Shown piece by piece: positions 47,597-59,564 of a stretch of DNA of 64,000 bases; the stretch's first letter is position 1; each line of letters starts with the position of its first letter. The stretch spans positions 248,001 through 312,000 of the forward strand of contig JAIWZP010000004.1 of assembly GCA_025201375.1 (NCBI GenBank). Direction: 5' to 3'. The DNA comes from Gongronella butleri (lineage: Eukaryota > Mucoromycota > Mucoromycetes > Mucorales > Cunninghamellaceae). The notes beneath the pieces are model-generated. The model saw only the letters and a list, made by a program, of their open reading frames with translations. It had not been told where the DNA came from and searched no databases. The position numbers and the translations under genes are program-made.

Positions 47597-48589
47597 CGAG
47601 AAGGCGAAATGGTGTGAAAAAGTGCGCGGTGGGACGAGAAGAGTTGAAAAAAAATGGGTGACTGTGTGAGCAAAACAAAAAATAAACGAGAAAAAAAGGT
47701 GGGGGGGAGGGAGCGAGAGGCGGGAGGAAAAAAAAAAGGAGGGTGGTGGCGTGTGTGGCGTGTGGACGGGTGCGTTGCTGAAAGAAGGTGAAAGGAAAAA
47801 AAAAAGTACAAAAAATAAAGGTAGGATGAAGACAAAAAGGACAAGGAAGAAAAATGAATGAGAGAAAAAGAGCGTTTTGATCTTTTGCTCACTCTCACAA
47901 TACACACAATTGCAATTTTTGCCTTACAAAAAAGGCTCTGTACAGAAGGCCAAGGCAATTTTGATTCAATGCCCGATGCAGCCTTCCCCGTTGCTGATTG
48001 GATGGGTCGATCAGCGCATTTGTTGACCATTGCAGCCCGCGCCAAACGATTTAAAGATCGATTACGGATATCCACGGGAGCGCGTGTCCCCAAAGTGCAT
48101 TGCGGCGCTAAAACAAAGCATACCAATGACCCCCGACGAAGTAAAAAAAAAAAAGAGGGAGAGGAAAACGAATATCAACACGCTGAGAACAAAAAAATAC
48201 AACGAAAAAAGCATGGCCAGCCCCCGCCCTCTCATGGGAATTATGAATATGGAGACCGAATGGCCCTGATCACGGTGAGGTCACTTGCCTTTTCGAGCGG
48301 CCAATCGAAGGCATGAAGATTTGCAAAAAGCATATGTTTAAAAGTATATTTTATAAAACTAGCACGAAAGAAAGAAAAAAAAAGTGGAATGGTGGCAGCA
48401 CAATGTTGAAAAAAGGAAGGGCAAAGTGGACTAGAACGTACAATTTACAAATGAATGCAAATCATGATGAATTTGAGAGGCAAAAAAAAAAAAGTGTGGG
48501 GAGGGGGGGAAGCGGCGGGACAGGGACAGACCGAGCCAATGCTCATTTTTGTTGTTGTTGATTTGGTGAATAATCTAAAAGGGCGCAAA
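47597..48589. other. intergenic between two minus-strand genes
   Basis: About 1 kb serves as the hexokinase-like promoter and MFS 3' flank, with dense purine-rich runs at 47650-47860. On the plus strand, 48023-48133 holds an isolated protein-like stretch after a TTGCAG acceptor (YGYPRERVSPKCIAALKQS). It is followed by a GTAAAA donor, but no partner exon is evident. Confidence 0.4.
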
Positions 48590-51097
48590 TCATGTTCTAT
48601 TGGCCTCTTCTTTGTTCTCGGGTTTCCAAATGTCGCTGTGCTTGACAAATAATACAGCAATGAGGGCAATGCCAGAGGAAATGGCAGCTGAATCATAAAA
48701 TCATAACAAAACATTAGTGTTACCATTGGTCCCAACTTTTTTTTTTCTTATTTTTACCAAAGAGGTAGATCTTATCCAGGGCGCCGACGGCCACCTGTTG
48801 CACTTGAAGGCGCACGGACGGTGGCAGGGCATGAATCACATTGATGTTCTTCACCGTCAGCTTCATATGCAGCCTCTCCATCAGATCGTGCAAACCGAGC
48901 GCCATATTGAAGCGGAAAAGCGTTGCAGACACGCTAATGCCCACGGCGCCGCCAAGAATACGGAAGAATTGGCCGTGCGATGTAGCGAGAGACAGGCTAA
49001 AAAAAAAAAAAAAAAAAAAAAAGGCGCGTCAGATTGCGCCTCCAATTGGACATGACGCCAATCGGTGCTTACTCCTTTTCATCGACAACGGCTTGGCCCG
49101 CGACGACAAACGATTGCTTGCACAAGCCAACGCCGGTGCCCTGGACGGCCAGATACACGTATTGATGGATAATGTTTGTGTCGACGGCCGAGGTGGCAAT
49201 CAATGCCGAGCCAACGACGGTGAGCGCACAGCCGATCCACAGGAAAATGCGGTAGCGGCCTGTCCAGGAAATGAGTATGCCAGAAATGAGCCCGGCAACG
49301 ACGGCGGACACGAAAAAGGAAAGTAGCTCCAGAGCAGACTGGACGGCCGTGTCGCCGCGCACAATTTGGAAATGCAGCGGCACAAAATACATCATGGCAT
49401 AGTCCGTGGCTCCACCTGCGAATTGCGCGATAAAAATGGCAAGCGATGAGCGCGACAAGACCATGCGACGCGGCATCACGGGGTTGTGCTTGACAAGCCA
49501 AATTTCGGACACGACAAACAGGATCCAACACAGCACGCCCACGCCAAAGAGCGTCAGCACTACCGGGGTATTCCACGTCAATTGCTCGCCACCGGTCTGC
49601 AGCGCAACAAGCAGGCAAATTGCGCCGGGCATCAAAAAGGCAATGCTTGCATAATCCACTCGGCGGATCTTTGTCCACAGGGGCAACTCCGTCGCGCGGT
49701 GATTCACATACATATCATTGCGGAAAAACACCACGATGATCGCAATGGCGATCGACCTGGAATTGAGAAGGAAAAGGAAAAAAAATAGGGTCAATTAAGG
49801 AGACGTAAAGTTCTCCTTGCATGCGCGCGCGCGCGCGCGCCCGCCTGTTGCCAATGCTTGAACCTACCCGATAAAGACGTTCATATAAAAGGACCACCTA
49901 AAAAAGAAATTGGCTAAATCAGAATGGGGCTATTCGATTTTTGCTTCTCCTTGCAGGAGATAAAAAAAAAACAGGGAGACAGAGCCTTAAGGAGATCTTT
50001 CTCTTTCATCCACGCCTCTCTGTGCCTGGCAAACACGCGCACGCATCCATTGGCTCACGTTGCGTGCGTACGCAAGTGCCGCGCGCACGCGCGCGGCGCC
50101 GTGAATCCGTGATAATAGGTCTTTTTTTGTTTTTGTTTTTCTTGGATTTTTACCTCCATAAATTGGCGTCAGCAAACAAGCCGCCAATCAGTGGACCCGC
50201 GACCGTTGCAGTGCCAAGAGCAACACCCAAAAAGCCTTGATATTTCGCTGCAAAAAAAAAAAAAGGAGACGCGGCATCGAGCCCACATCAGATCTCCGAT
50301 CGCGACGTGCTTCGTTGTATATATGAAATACCTCGCTCTCGAGGAGAGACAACATCCGTCACAATGATCAGCACAATGGTAATGAGGCCAGCACCTCCAA
50401 TGCCTTGTACAGCTGCAAGACAAAACAGAAAAAAAAAGGAGATTGAGCGTGGTCTGTCTCCGCTGGGGTGCATGCGTGTTTTTTTTGTTTCTTTCTTACC
50501 TCTTGACATGATTAGCATGAACATGCTGTTGGCAAGACCACACAGCACGCTTCCAATTAAAAATACAGTGATGGCAATCAAATAGACGGCCTTGTGCCCA
50601 CTGGAAGTAAAAAAAAAAAGATAAGTCCACGCTCAATGGCAAAGAAAGCGTGAACAATGAAGTTTTAGGGAGCGAGCACGCACATAATGTCAGCAAAGAT
50701 GCCATAAATGGGCTGGAATCCACTCATCGTGAGCAGGTAGGCTGAACCGACCCATCCTACATCATTTGTCGCATTGAATTCTGATGAAATGCGGCCCAGT
50801 GCTGTGATGACGATCGTCTGGTCCAATGCTGACATGAAGAAGCCAAATATTAAACTGCAAAAAAAGCGAAAAGAATAAGCATCAAATGTTGCACGCGCGC
50901 GCAAATCGACTCGGTCGCACATTGTGCAACCTGATGCGTTTGCTCAGGGTTCAGGATGCGCGTCTTGCTTACCCTATAAAGACAAGTGCAAAGCGTACGC
51001 TGGACACTTTGGGCTCGTGATAGATCTCTGACTGTGAATCGAACTCGTCGCTGGATTTGTCAGAGTCGAATTGCGGCTTTTTTATGTCGATGTCCAT
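48590..51097 (-). CDS. MFS transporter, DHA2 (14-span drug:H+ antiporter) type
   Basis: Nine exons: 51097-50973, 50854-50684, 50600-50500, 50412-50332, 50247-50154, 49897-49868, 49756-49073, 48996-48758 and 48687-48590. They give 540 residues, usual for 14-span members. Diagnostic sequence includes MSALDQTIVITALGRISSEF in the first span, RAVQGIGGAG in motif B position, GPLIGGLFAD in motif C position, and W[RS]WSFYMNVFIG. These proteins sit in the plasma or vacuolar membrane and expel drugs, siderophores or basic compounds by proton exchange; the substrate cannot be told. Exon 6 is only 30 nt. The intron between exons 6 and 7 holds a CG dinucleotide run (about 49820-49840). Confidence 0.92.
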
Positions 51098-52545
51098 GGT
51101 GTGGGCGCGGTCGGCGTGAACAATTAGGTGAAAAAAGAGAGAGAAAAAAAAAGGGGAGAGGAGGAGAATGAAAAAAAAAGAAAAAAAGAAAAAAAAAAGA
51201 GGGATTGACAGACAAAGTCTCGGGCGACTCGCTTTGTGATTTTATTTGGGCAACAAGGAAAAGGGGAAGATCGTGGAAAAGGAGATGAAATTTGATACAT
51301 GGCAAAGCGATCCCAAGAGCGGCGTGCGCCCACTTGCTTGAAGAATGCTTTCTTTTTGATATCAAGATTGTTTGGTTCGGGGATACATGCTGATCGAGCT
51401 GATCCAATGGGTCCATTTGGCAGCATGTTGCAAGAAAGACGGTTCTAGGCCATCAAGACCTGATTTGCAACGGCTGCAGCATTTACCTGAATTGCGCCCT
51501 GGGCGTCCAGTCATCTTTTTTCTTTCTTTTGTTTTTCGCTTGCACCGCCCCCTCTCTTTCTCTCCCCTTTGGCTCTTCATCCCCCCCACCCCTGAGAGGG
51601 TCGCCTCCTGAATTTTTTCTTCTTCCACTCCACCATGCAGGCCGCCCCTTGGATGCAGCCCATCCCCTCGCATCCCACTGTAATGCAGATTGACACCTTA
51701 CATGGACCTGACCTCAGCCTTTTGCTTGATTTCTCTTTGAATTGGGCTTGTGATTTGTATTTGGTAAAAACGAGGACTGCTTGTTTGTTGACGCGTTTCA
51801 CGCGTTGCGCGGTCACCGCTGCTGCGCGCCGTGCACGGCTTAATATAAGCATGCCACATTTTGAGCCTCAGATCGCGAGGAATCCCTATTTTTCGTGTTG
51901 CAACATATTTAATTTAATGAGGCTAGGCAAAGTCGCCAGGCAAATGGCATTTAAAATAAAAAAAAAGAGGAGGCCGCCGGTGATAAGGATATGATGGCCT
52001 CATGATATAGGGGGTTCTCTCCAGGCGTGTGGAAGGCGTCGGACATTCCATTGGTGTGTGCTTTTGGGGATTTGTTTTTTTTTGGGTTTTTCAAGGGGGG
52101 CCAAGAAAGCCACGAATGACGACGATTGCGCGCAAGGGAGGCAAAGGGGAGAGGGGGGACGAGGGGGGAAAGAAGGCTTGTTTTTGTGTTTTTTTTTTTT
52201 TTGCTCTTTGACAATGGATCGACTCCTAAAATTAGAAAAAAAGGAATCAATGATCGATGACGACGTGCCTGTAGACAATGTTCCGTTGCATTTACCCAAG
52301 ATTTCCTCGCGAGCGCCGCGACGCGCTCATATTTCATCCAAAATGGGCTCAACATGGGCGCAAACGCGTGTGGGTGACACACAGTGTCCGAAGAATTGAG
52401 ACTCCGCTTGCCCGGTAAATGGCGGCCTTGTCTCTCCTTCCGTTTTTGGGTTTACTGCTGCTGCTCTTTTTTTTCTCTCGGTGTGTTTCAGTCTTCTTTT
52501 TCTTTCACCTCTTTTTCTCTCATCACCTTTTGCTTGTCTCGCGAA
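51098..52545. other. intergenic between divergent MFS and END3 genes
   Basis: About 1.45 kb is purine-rich near the MFS start and pyrimidine-rich near END3, with no supported gene. A short frame at 52214-52400 with an acidic N-terminus is probably leader sequence of END3. I saw no coding signal in the rest. Confidence 0.45.
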
Positions 52546-54175
52546 ATGAACAGCATCACCAACGAAGAGCGAGCAAAATACGCGGAGATTTTCCAAGCGC
52601 GTGGCCAGGTCAATGGCTTTCTGTCTGGTAAAATACTTTTTCTATTATTTTCGGGTTTTCTTTGTAAAATAACCGGTTCTCATCTCTCATCCCTATAATT
52701 CTTTGAAGGTGCCGCTGCTCGTGACGTTCTGCTCAGCTCGAATTTGCCTCCCAATCGACTGGAGCGTATCTGGTACGACATTTGAGCGCATTACTTGGAG
52801 ATTTTGCCGGAATTCACACGTTTTTCTTGTCATCCTAGGGATTTGGCGGACATTGACAAGGACGGCAACCTCGATTTCGACGAGTTCTGCATTGCGATGC
52901 ACCTGACGTTTGATTGCATCAATGGCGTGGAGCCACCCGTGACGCTGCCACCTTCCTTGATACCATCCACCAAGGCGCATCTCGTCGGCAATGCTTACGC
53001 ACAGCAGCAGCAACAGCAGCCCATGTACGCACAGCAGACAGGTTACTATCAGCAGCCGCAGCCTACAGGTTATCAGCAGCCGCAGCCCACGGGCTACCCA
53101 TCGCATCCCGGCTACAGCGCCACACCGCCCGCCGCCGCCGAATTCAGCTGGGATATGACCCCCCAGGATATGGTCTCGTACCAGAACATTTATGCAAAGT
53201 ACGCCAATGACTCTGGCAAGGTCAAATGTAAGTGTATTTGAGAAAAACCAGGGCGATTTTCGAGAACAACACTATTTTCGAGGGAAATGCAATCATGTTT
53301 GAGGCAAAGCTCGTGTGCAAGAGACGCGTCAACACGCGCACCACGACTGTCTATAGAAAGGATCAAGGGACCATGAAGGAAAAAAAAAGCAAAGCACGGG
53401 CAAATCTCATCATTTTGTTGAATTTTTTTCCATTCTAGTTACGCAAATGGAGGATTTCTACGCGACGTTGGGCCTGTCGCGCACGGATCTGTCGAACGCG
53501 TGGACGCTCGTGGACGTGAATCACGCGCACGCACTGACACAAGATCAATGTCTCGTGTTTTACCACATTTTGAATCAGCGTACCAAGGGCGCGGCGTTGC
53601 CAAAGACGCTGCCTCCCGACTTGCACTCGGCGTTTGCTGGCGAGTACGCAGCGGACCTTGGGCAACAGCCTGGGCTGGCCTCGGGCCGACGCAAGGGCGG
53701 CGGCAACAAGAGTGCAGCTCTTGCCGATAGTTATGTGAATCGCCTGGGTGTGGCGAGCACGTCGCTCAGCGCCAAGGGGTCGCTCGTCAACAAGGACGAC
53801 CAGTACGACGAGGAGGAGATGCTGCGCCGCGAATTGGCCGATCTCAAGCGCCAGGTCAAGGAGGCCGAGGACAAAGAATACCAAGCAAAGCAAAACAAGG
53901 GCGATTCGGCCGACCGCCACTATGAATCCTTTGCCGCACGCCCACTGCGCGACCAATTCCAGGCACTCTACGACTACAAGCTCCGCCAGCTCACCGACCA
54001 GACAGACATTGAGGACAAGGTTCGCAAACAAGAACGCGATCTCGAGGCCGCACGCGATGCCGTCCGACGCCTCAATCGCATCGCAGACGACGTCAGGGAC
54101 AAGAAAAAGGAACTCGAGTCGCTCCTCGAGGAACGACGCGCCGAAGTCCAAAAGACCCTGCGCGCCATGCACTAG
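52546..54175 (+). CDS. END3: End3 EH-domain protein of the actin-endocytosis complex
   Basis: Exons 52546-52627, 52709-52772, 52839-53227 and 53439-54175 give 423 residues. End3 joins Pan1 and Sla1 at cortical actin patches and is needed for endocytosis. The first EH domain (about 5-100) has ERAKYAEIF, QVNGFLSG, LERIWDLADIDKDGNLDFDE with an intact EF-hand loop, and FCIAMHL. Then come a Gln/Pro/Tyr-rich linker with two TGYQQPQP-like repeats, a second EH-like domain (about 160-240) and a long C-terminal coiled coil (about 300-420). Order and length fit fungal End3. The 211-nt third intron is unusually long for this gene and contains GACGCGTCAAC. Confidence 0.94.
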
Positions 54176-54889
54176 AATACTCTTTTTTTGGATTTTTTTT
54201 CTTTTTTTTTGATTATTGGTAAAACCACCCGCTGCCCCGATCACCCTTCTTTTTGCCCCGACGCGTTTTCCACCCCTCCCAACACTATTCCTTGTACTTT
54301 TTGCAACCATTAAAGATCGTCCACGTTAACCTTTTGTCCTTTTTTGAGGGGATTTTTTACAAAATGGTGCATTTTCTACGTAACGGAGCGTTTGCAAACG
54401 AGACTAAAACATAGCCAAAAGATGTGCTTCGCGCGTGCGCAGTTGTTGTGAGAGTGTCTTGACCACACAAAATTAAATTATGCCGACGTGTCCCCAGAAA
54501 CTTGTTGATTTTACAAAAATGCGCGTTTGGATGCAAAAGTGCTAATTCGAAATGCTTTTTTTTCGATGCGCCAGATACGTTCTATTGACGTGGGAATCGA
54601 CTCATTCAAATTTGAGAGACAGTGCATCAGTGTAGCACTGACATTCTCAAATCAAAGCAATTTTGTAGTTTGATTCATTGTTTGACACATTGCGAATCCA
54701 ATACGGGGCCCAGTGTACAGCAGATGCATTGAGCTGCGGTCATTATACTTGCCTGCTGTGTAATAAAAATGGCAAATGGATCAAGTGGGTGTCGAGTAAA
54801 CTGTGATCGGCATGCTTTTGCAGTCTTTCGGTCGTTTTCCTATGAGATTACAATGTACAAAGAAATCTGCTTATTGAATCTATTCTTTA

Positions 54890-55720
54890 AAGTCCTTTTG
54901 TCCAGATGAGCCCATTCTCGCGGCACTACAATCGTTAGATGCCGAGCAAATAACCATTTCGAAAATAACGAATTTTCCAAGGGGCACAGTCGACGATTTG
55001 AAAATTGGAAAACTTAGGTCCACAGATCGCCATGTCACTCAACCATCTAGTAAACCGCACACGATGTCCGGCGAACACACAATAAAAACCAGGGGTCCAT
55101 TGAACTCGTTGTCGCGAAAAACGCGAAACTCCGCTAATTTTCATCCCAATGACAACTCAGCGAGGACTGGCTGTAGCACTTTAAAAGTCATTTCATCACA
55201 AAGAGCACACCGTGAAGCGTAAGTGGACATCCGTGATTAGTGAGAAAAGAGACTCTTTGGCATGTTTAACACGGTTTGAAAATCATAGGGAATTTTCGAC
55301 GCGTGAAATCCCGCGTCAGATGGCGCGAGAGACGCGTCTGCTTCCTATCATTCATGCGACCCGGGAGTGTCTCTTTCTAATGGACGCGTCGGCGCTGCTC
55401 TATGGACGTGTTCTTCCTGTGCAATTCGCCTTTGAAATTAAATCTAATATTGCTTATTGCTCGTCAGCCAGCCAATGAATCACGTTCATTCTTGGCATTT
55501 TTCGTGGTTTCTCCATGCGGGTTTCCTTGTGTATGAGTTCAGCGCAACTCTGGAGACCTCATTTTTCGATTTTGGATTTGGAGGCTCGTCACGACGAAAA
55601 TTTCAAACTTGCTTCTGCAGCTGCAAATAGACTCCTGTTTTGCCTTTTTCGCTTGCCTCGTTACAACGTGACGCGCTTCGGGGATTTGCGTGACCTGGAT
55701 GGCAAAAAACATTAGTGAAT
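54890..55720 (+). repeat. dispersed repeat R1, copy 3
   Basis: The block order matches copies 1 and 2: CCAGATGAGCCCATTCTCGC near 54903, AAGGGGCACAGTCGACGATT near 54979, AAAACCAGGGGTCCATTGAAC near 55085, ATGGACGCGTCGGCGCTGCT near 55380, and the ATTTTTCGATTTTGG end near 55560. Stops interrupt all frames. Divergence among copies is high, so the family is old. Confidence 0.75.
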
Positions 55721-57571
55721 TGCCGCCAAAAATGATCTTTCGCCGCGTCTCACCCCCCCCCAAGTCCTTCCATTGCAACCTTGCTAACGAGAAGCGTCTA
55801 TTTTTACCGTGCTAATTAGTTATCAAGAAGAAAAGAATGGTGGCAAGGATGAATATCAAAAAGTTGCTAAATGTTGGGGAGGGGACCGCTGCGCCGCCGA
55901 TCATGCTCCACTTTTTTTCCTCCTTGTTTCAACAATCCCATCCTTTTGCAACTTTACATCTATTTTTATCTCGTTAATTGACCTTGTAAAAAAGGAGGGA
56001 GTGCATGACAAGAAGATGAGTTCAGACGCGCTTTTTTTTTTTTTTTTGGCGGGTGATGCAGAGGACAAGCCCCGGTTTGCGGCAAAAGATGACGTCAGTG
56101 GAGGAGATTGCATGAGCGCGTTGACAGCGCGGCGCCAGATCATCTTGTTTTCGTGCTCAAATTAAAAATAAAACAGTGCGATCAGATGATTGAGACGTAA
56201 ATATCCTTTAATTAAGCGACTTGCCATCTCCAGTCGCTTGTCGCAGTGCACTGTTGTCATGTTGGCTTGATGAAAGATGAGAATAGATCGTTGATTGGCT
56301 AGGGTCGCTCCGTGATCGGAAAGTAGTGTCGCACAAAGCCTGGCACAGGCACGCAGCCACATCGCAAAAATAGGGCAACTCTAATTTATTTTTGGGCTCA
56401 TGGTATCGTTTGTGCCAAACATGAAGATGAACAATGCATTTTGCTATTTTTTGTTTTATGAAAGCCTCATTAGAGGCAATTGGGTTAATTAGCAAGCATT
56501 TTGTCCACTTTTTGCATTTGTGTGGAGCCCAATTCGCAACGGGCTGGCGCGTGCCTCCCCCTTTCTTTTTTCTTGCTGTCTGTGATTTAATGTCGATGAC
56601 ACGTTACATGACATAGACGTTTCGCCTTGGAAAGATCCATGAGACGGGGGGTCGAGGCCACCCCGGATTGGCAATTGACCAGCAAGCGGCCAAGACAGGC
56701 AATGCTTACAATTCATTGCTCCATTTTTTTTTTTACGTAAAAAAAAAAGAACAGCCAAGAGCAAAAGAGGCGTGCAATGGAGAATCGTTTTGCCTGATGA
56801 ATTGTTTTGGTCACGTCGGTGGTCTTTTGATGTTTGAAACGCGACGCTGACTCGCTAGACCACCGCACGGCGGGCTTTCATGGCTGGCTGGAATCCGACC
56901 CACTTTTGTCACTCGCTTCTCGCTCGAAATAGAAATCAATGGTCACACACTTTACAACTCTATGTTTAAAAAAAAAGAACAAGGCAAAGAGAATATTCGG
57001 TCATCATGTGGACAGATGAGTTCTCCCAGGATACTGAGTTTGAAATCTGCCAATTCATGCAGCCTGACGCGCGAAAACGCTTGGAAAATCCAGTCGCGTG
57101 CCTGACGACACATCATTTTCGACCTTTTTCGACTTGCCGGCCTTATCAAACCCAATCCTATTCAGCTTTTCGTGCTTGTGATCATGAAGAAAATAAATAA
57201 TTCAGTTTATTGACATCTTTGTGGGGGGTGCAAGTCCATAGAAAAGAGAGGTATAAGAAGAAAAAAAGAAGGAACAAAGAAAAAAAAGGGGGCGTGGCAC
57301 GTGCGCCATTGCCCGTCAAGAAGGGGGGTAAAAGTATGTACACGAAGAACAACGGAAAGAAAAGATAATCACTATGGTATAGGCAGCTAGATACGAAAGG
57401 GTGGCAAAAAATACAAAAGAAGGGAAAAAATCGCACAGATACAAAGAAGAAAGTGGGAGAATGGGCATAGCCTTGGGGGTGGCGCATAAATAGGGAAACG
57501 AGAGGCATAGAGTGGTCTTGAACTTGGCGGCATTGGGTTGGAAATCCATGCAAACAAGGGATTTCTTTTTT
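55721..57571. other. intergenic, no gene seen
   Basis: About 1.85 kb. There are short frames only, none protein-like over more than 60 codons. The right end (from about 57200) is a purine-rich 3' flank of the minus-strand zinc-finger gene. Confidence 0.45.
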
Positions 57572-58573
57572 TTACACCTGGATAAGGCCAATGTCATCCA
57601 TCATCTTGCGGATGCGTGTGATGTGGGATTGGTGGTGACGCTTGAGGTCGTGTTTGCGCGCGAAGCTCTTTTCGCAGACAAGGCACGGGTGGGGCTTCAC
57701 AGGAGGATTGAAGTGGGTCATTTCGTGCTGTTTCTTGTTGTTTGAGCGATTGCTCGTGTATTTGCAGAATTGGCACTGGTAGATGCGACGACGGTTGGGC
57801 TGTTTCTTCTTCTTGTTGGTGGGATTGGGCGCCGGGCGGCGCGTGGACTCCTGCACGGCCTCCTCGAGGCGGAACTTGACGTCAAACAGCTTGTACAGCG
57901 TTTCCTGCTCCTTTTGAAGGTCAATGGCAGAGAGAGGCGGCGACACGGAGCGCGACGACGAAGGGGGGCATTGTTGGGTAGGCACAATGGGTGTGGGCAA
58001 GGGGTGGATCATCAATTGGTCGGGTGGAAGCTGGCCTTGGCAAGCATCAAACGCCAAGGTGGGGTCCACCAAGGGGGATTTGCCAGCTGCCGCAGCGGCA
58101 CACGAGGCATCCAGGGGCTGGTGGTGCATAGCAGGCTGGGGTGTGGCCAGCATCATGGACTCGGGCGACGAATTGTATGCAGATACCGCCGGCGAGCTCA
58201 TACAAGGGTCAAGAGAGCCAGTAAGGAACAATTGATCAAAGTTCAAGTCGTGCACCACCGGCGACAGCGACGGGCTCGAATAGGCAGGTTGGGCAAGTTG
58301 TTCCGCAGCGTACGAGAACTGCGGATACCCATCTGAGAGAGAGAGAAAAAAAAATCAAAAGAGATCAGCATACACGTCCATGATCCTCACATCCTCTTTC
58401 TTTTTGTTCATTTGCAACATACCTGAGGGAGCCATTGCGTATTGGAGAGACGGGCTTGGCGATTGGAACAAGATGGGCGACGTGTCACGTTGCTGCACGA
58501 CGTGGTCCATGCCCATGGGGACTTGAAGGTATTGTTGGACTTGAGACATTTGCGGTTGGCTTGGAGAGTACAT
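57572..58573 (-). CDS. C2H2 zinc-finger transcription factor
   Basis: Exons 58573-58423 and 58332-57572 give 303 residues. The N-terminal 200 residues are Ser/Pro/Gln-rich, typical of an activation region. Then comes a predicted helix (EQETLYKLFDVKFRLEEA) and a basic patch with a lysine run. Two C2H2 fingers lie at about 235-257 (C-X2-C...H-X4-H) and 265-287 (PCLVCEKSFARKHDLKRHHQ), close to the C-terminus. Two C-terminal fingers after a disordered N-terminus is a common fungal regulator layout; the target genes are unknown. It is divergent from pyruvate kinase with 990 nt between the starts. A TATA box is about 145 nt upstream. Confidence 0.85.
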
Positions 58574-58713
58574 ATTCTTGAAAAAAAAAAAGACCAGAAA
58601 GAAAAAAAAAAGAATTGGATTGGGTGTGGATAAAAAAAAAAAAAAAAAGGAAGAGAGGAAGAGTAGTGTGTGTTGAAGAAAGAAAAAATAAATGCGGGGA
58701 GCGTCAGATCGTG

Positions 58714-58722
58714 CCTTTTATA
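58714..58722 (-). promoter_or_regulatory. TATA box of the C2H2 gene
   Basis: TATAAAAGG reads on the minus strand about 145 nt before the C2H2 start codon at 58573. Confidence 0.5.
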
Positions 58723-59564
58723 TGTCCAAGAAAGTGAAAAAAGGGGGTTAGGGGGGGAAAGAAAGTAAGAGCACAAAAAGCGAGAGGGGGACACAAAAAA
58801 AAAGCGGGTTCTCCCCCCAACTTGCGCGTCAACGGGGTGGGTCAGAAGACGCTGGTTTGCCCTCTCCCGCTGTGCGACGAAAATGGACAAAAAAAGTCGC
58901 ACAGCCTCTCAAGTAGGTAAGAACACGGCGTGGGCTAAGCTGAAGCACGGAAAACAAAAAAAAAACACCTCATTCTTCCTGCTTCATCCGCATCCGAAGC
59001 CATATCAAAACGGATCATACCACCCAGGTGCTTCTTTTTATCATTCCCACTCAAGCAACACGGCCAGCATCGCGCGTCAATGGCGCTTGTTGGCATAAAA
59101 CACGTCTTTTTTTTTCAAGAGTGCACTGCGCACCGCAAGATAAGATGCAACCAATGAGAGCGCCTTCTTCACTAAAAGGGCACAAAGGCACAATTCACCG
59201 CTCCCCCCGACTTGGTGTTGCAGCAATGGAGAACAGGGCAAAAAAGATGAAGTCATCGCGCAAAGAGAACAACGTGGCTGCTCCCCCCTAACGAATTGTG
59301 CGCTGACCCAAAAAGATTCTGTTACACGAATTGGGCGTCGCACAAATCCCGATCGGGCTTTAAACGGGCCTTGTCGGTACATTTGAAGCGGGACTTGGAG
59401 AAGTTGGGGGGGGGGGGTAAGGTGGTCGTGTTCCGTCACCAGCGCGACATTCAAGAAACCCATGCATGAAACAATGGGACAATTGGTGATGGGTTGTGGC
59501 ACTTTTTTTTTTTCCTCTCTTGTTGCTTTTTTCTTTTTGATTGCAAAATTGTCATTTTGTTATC

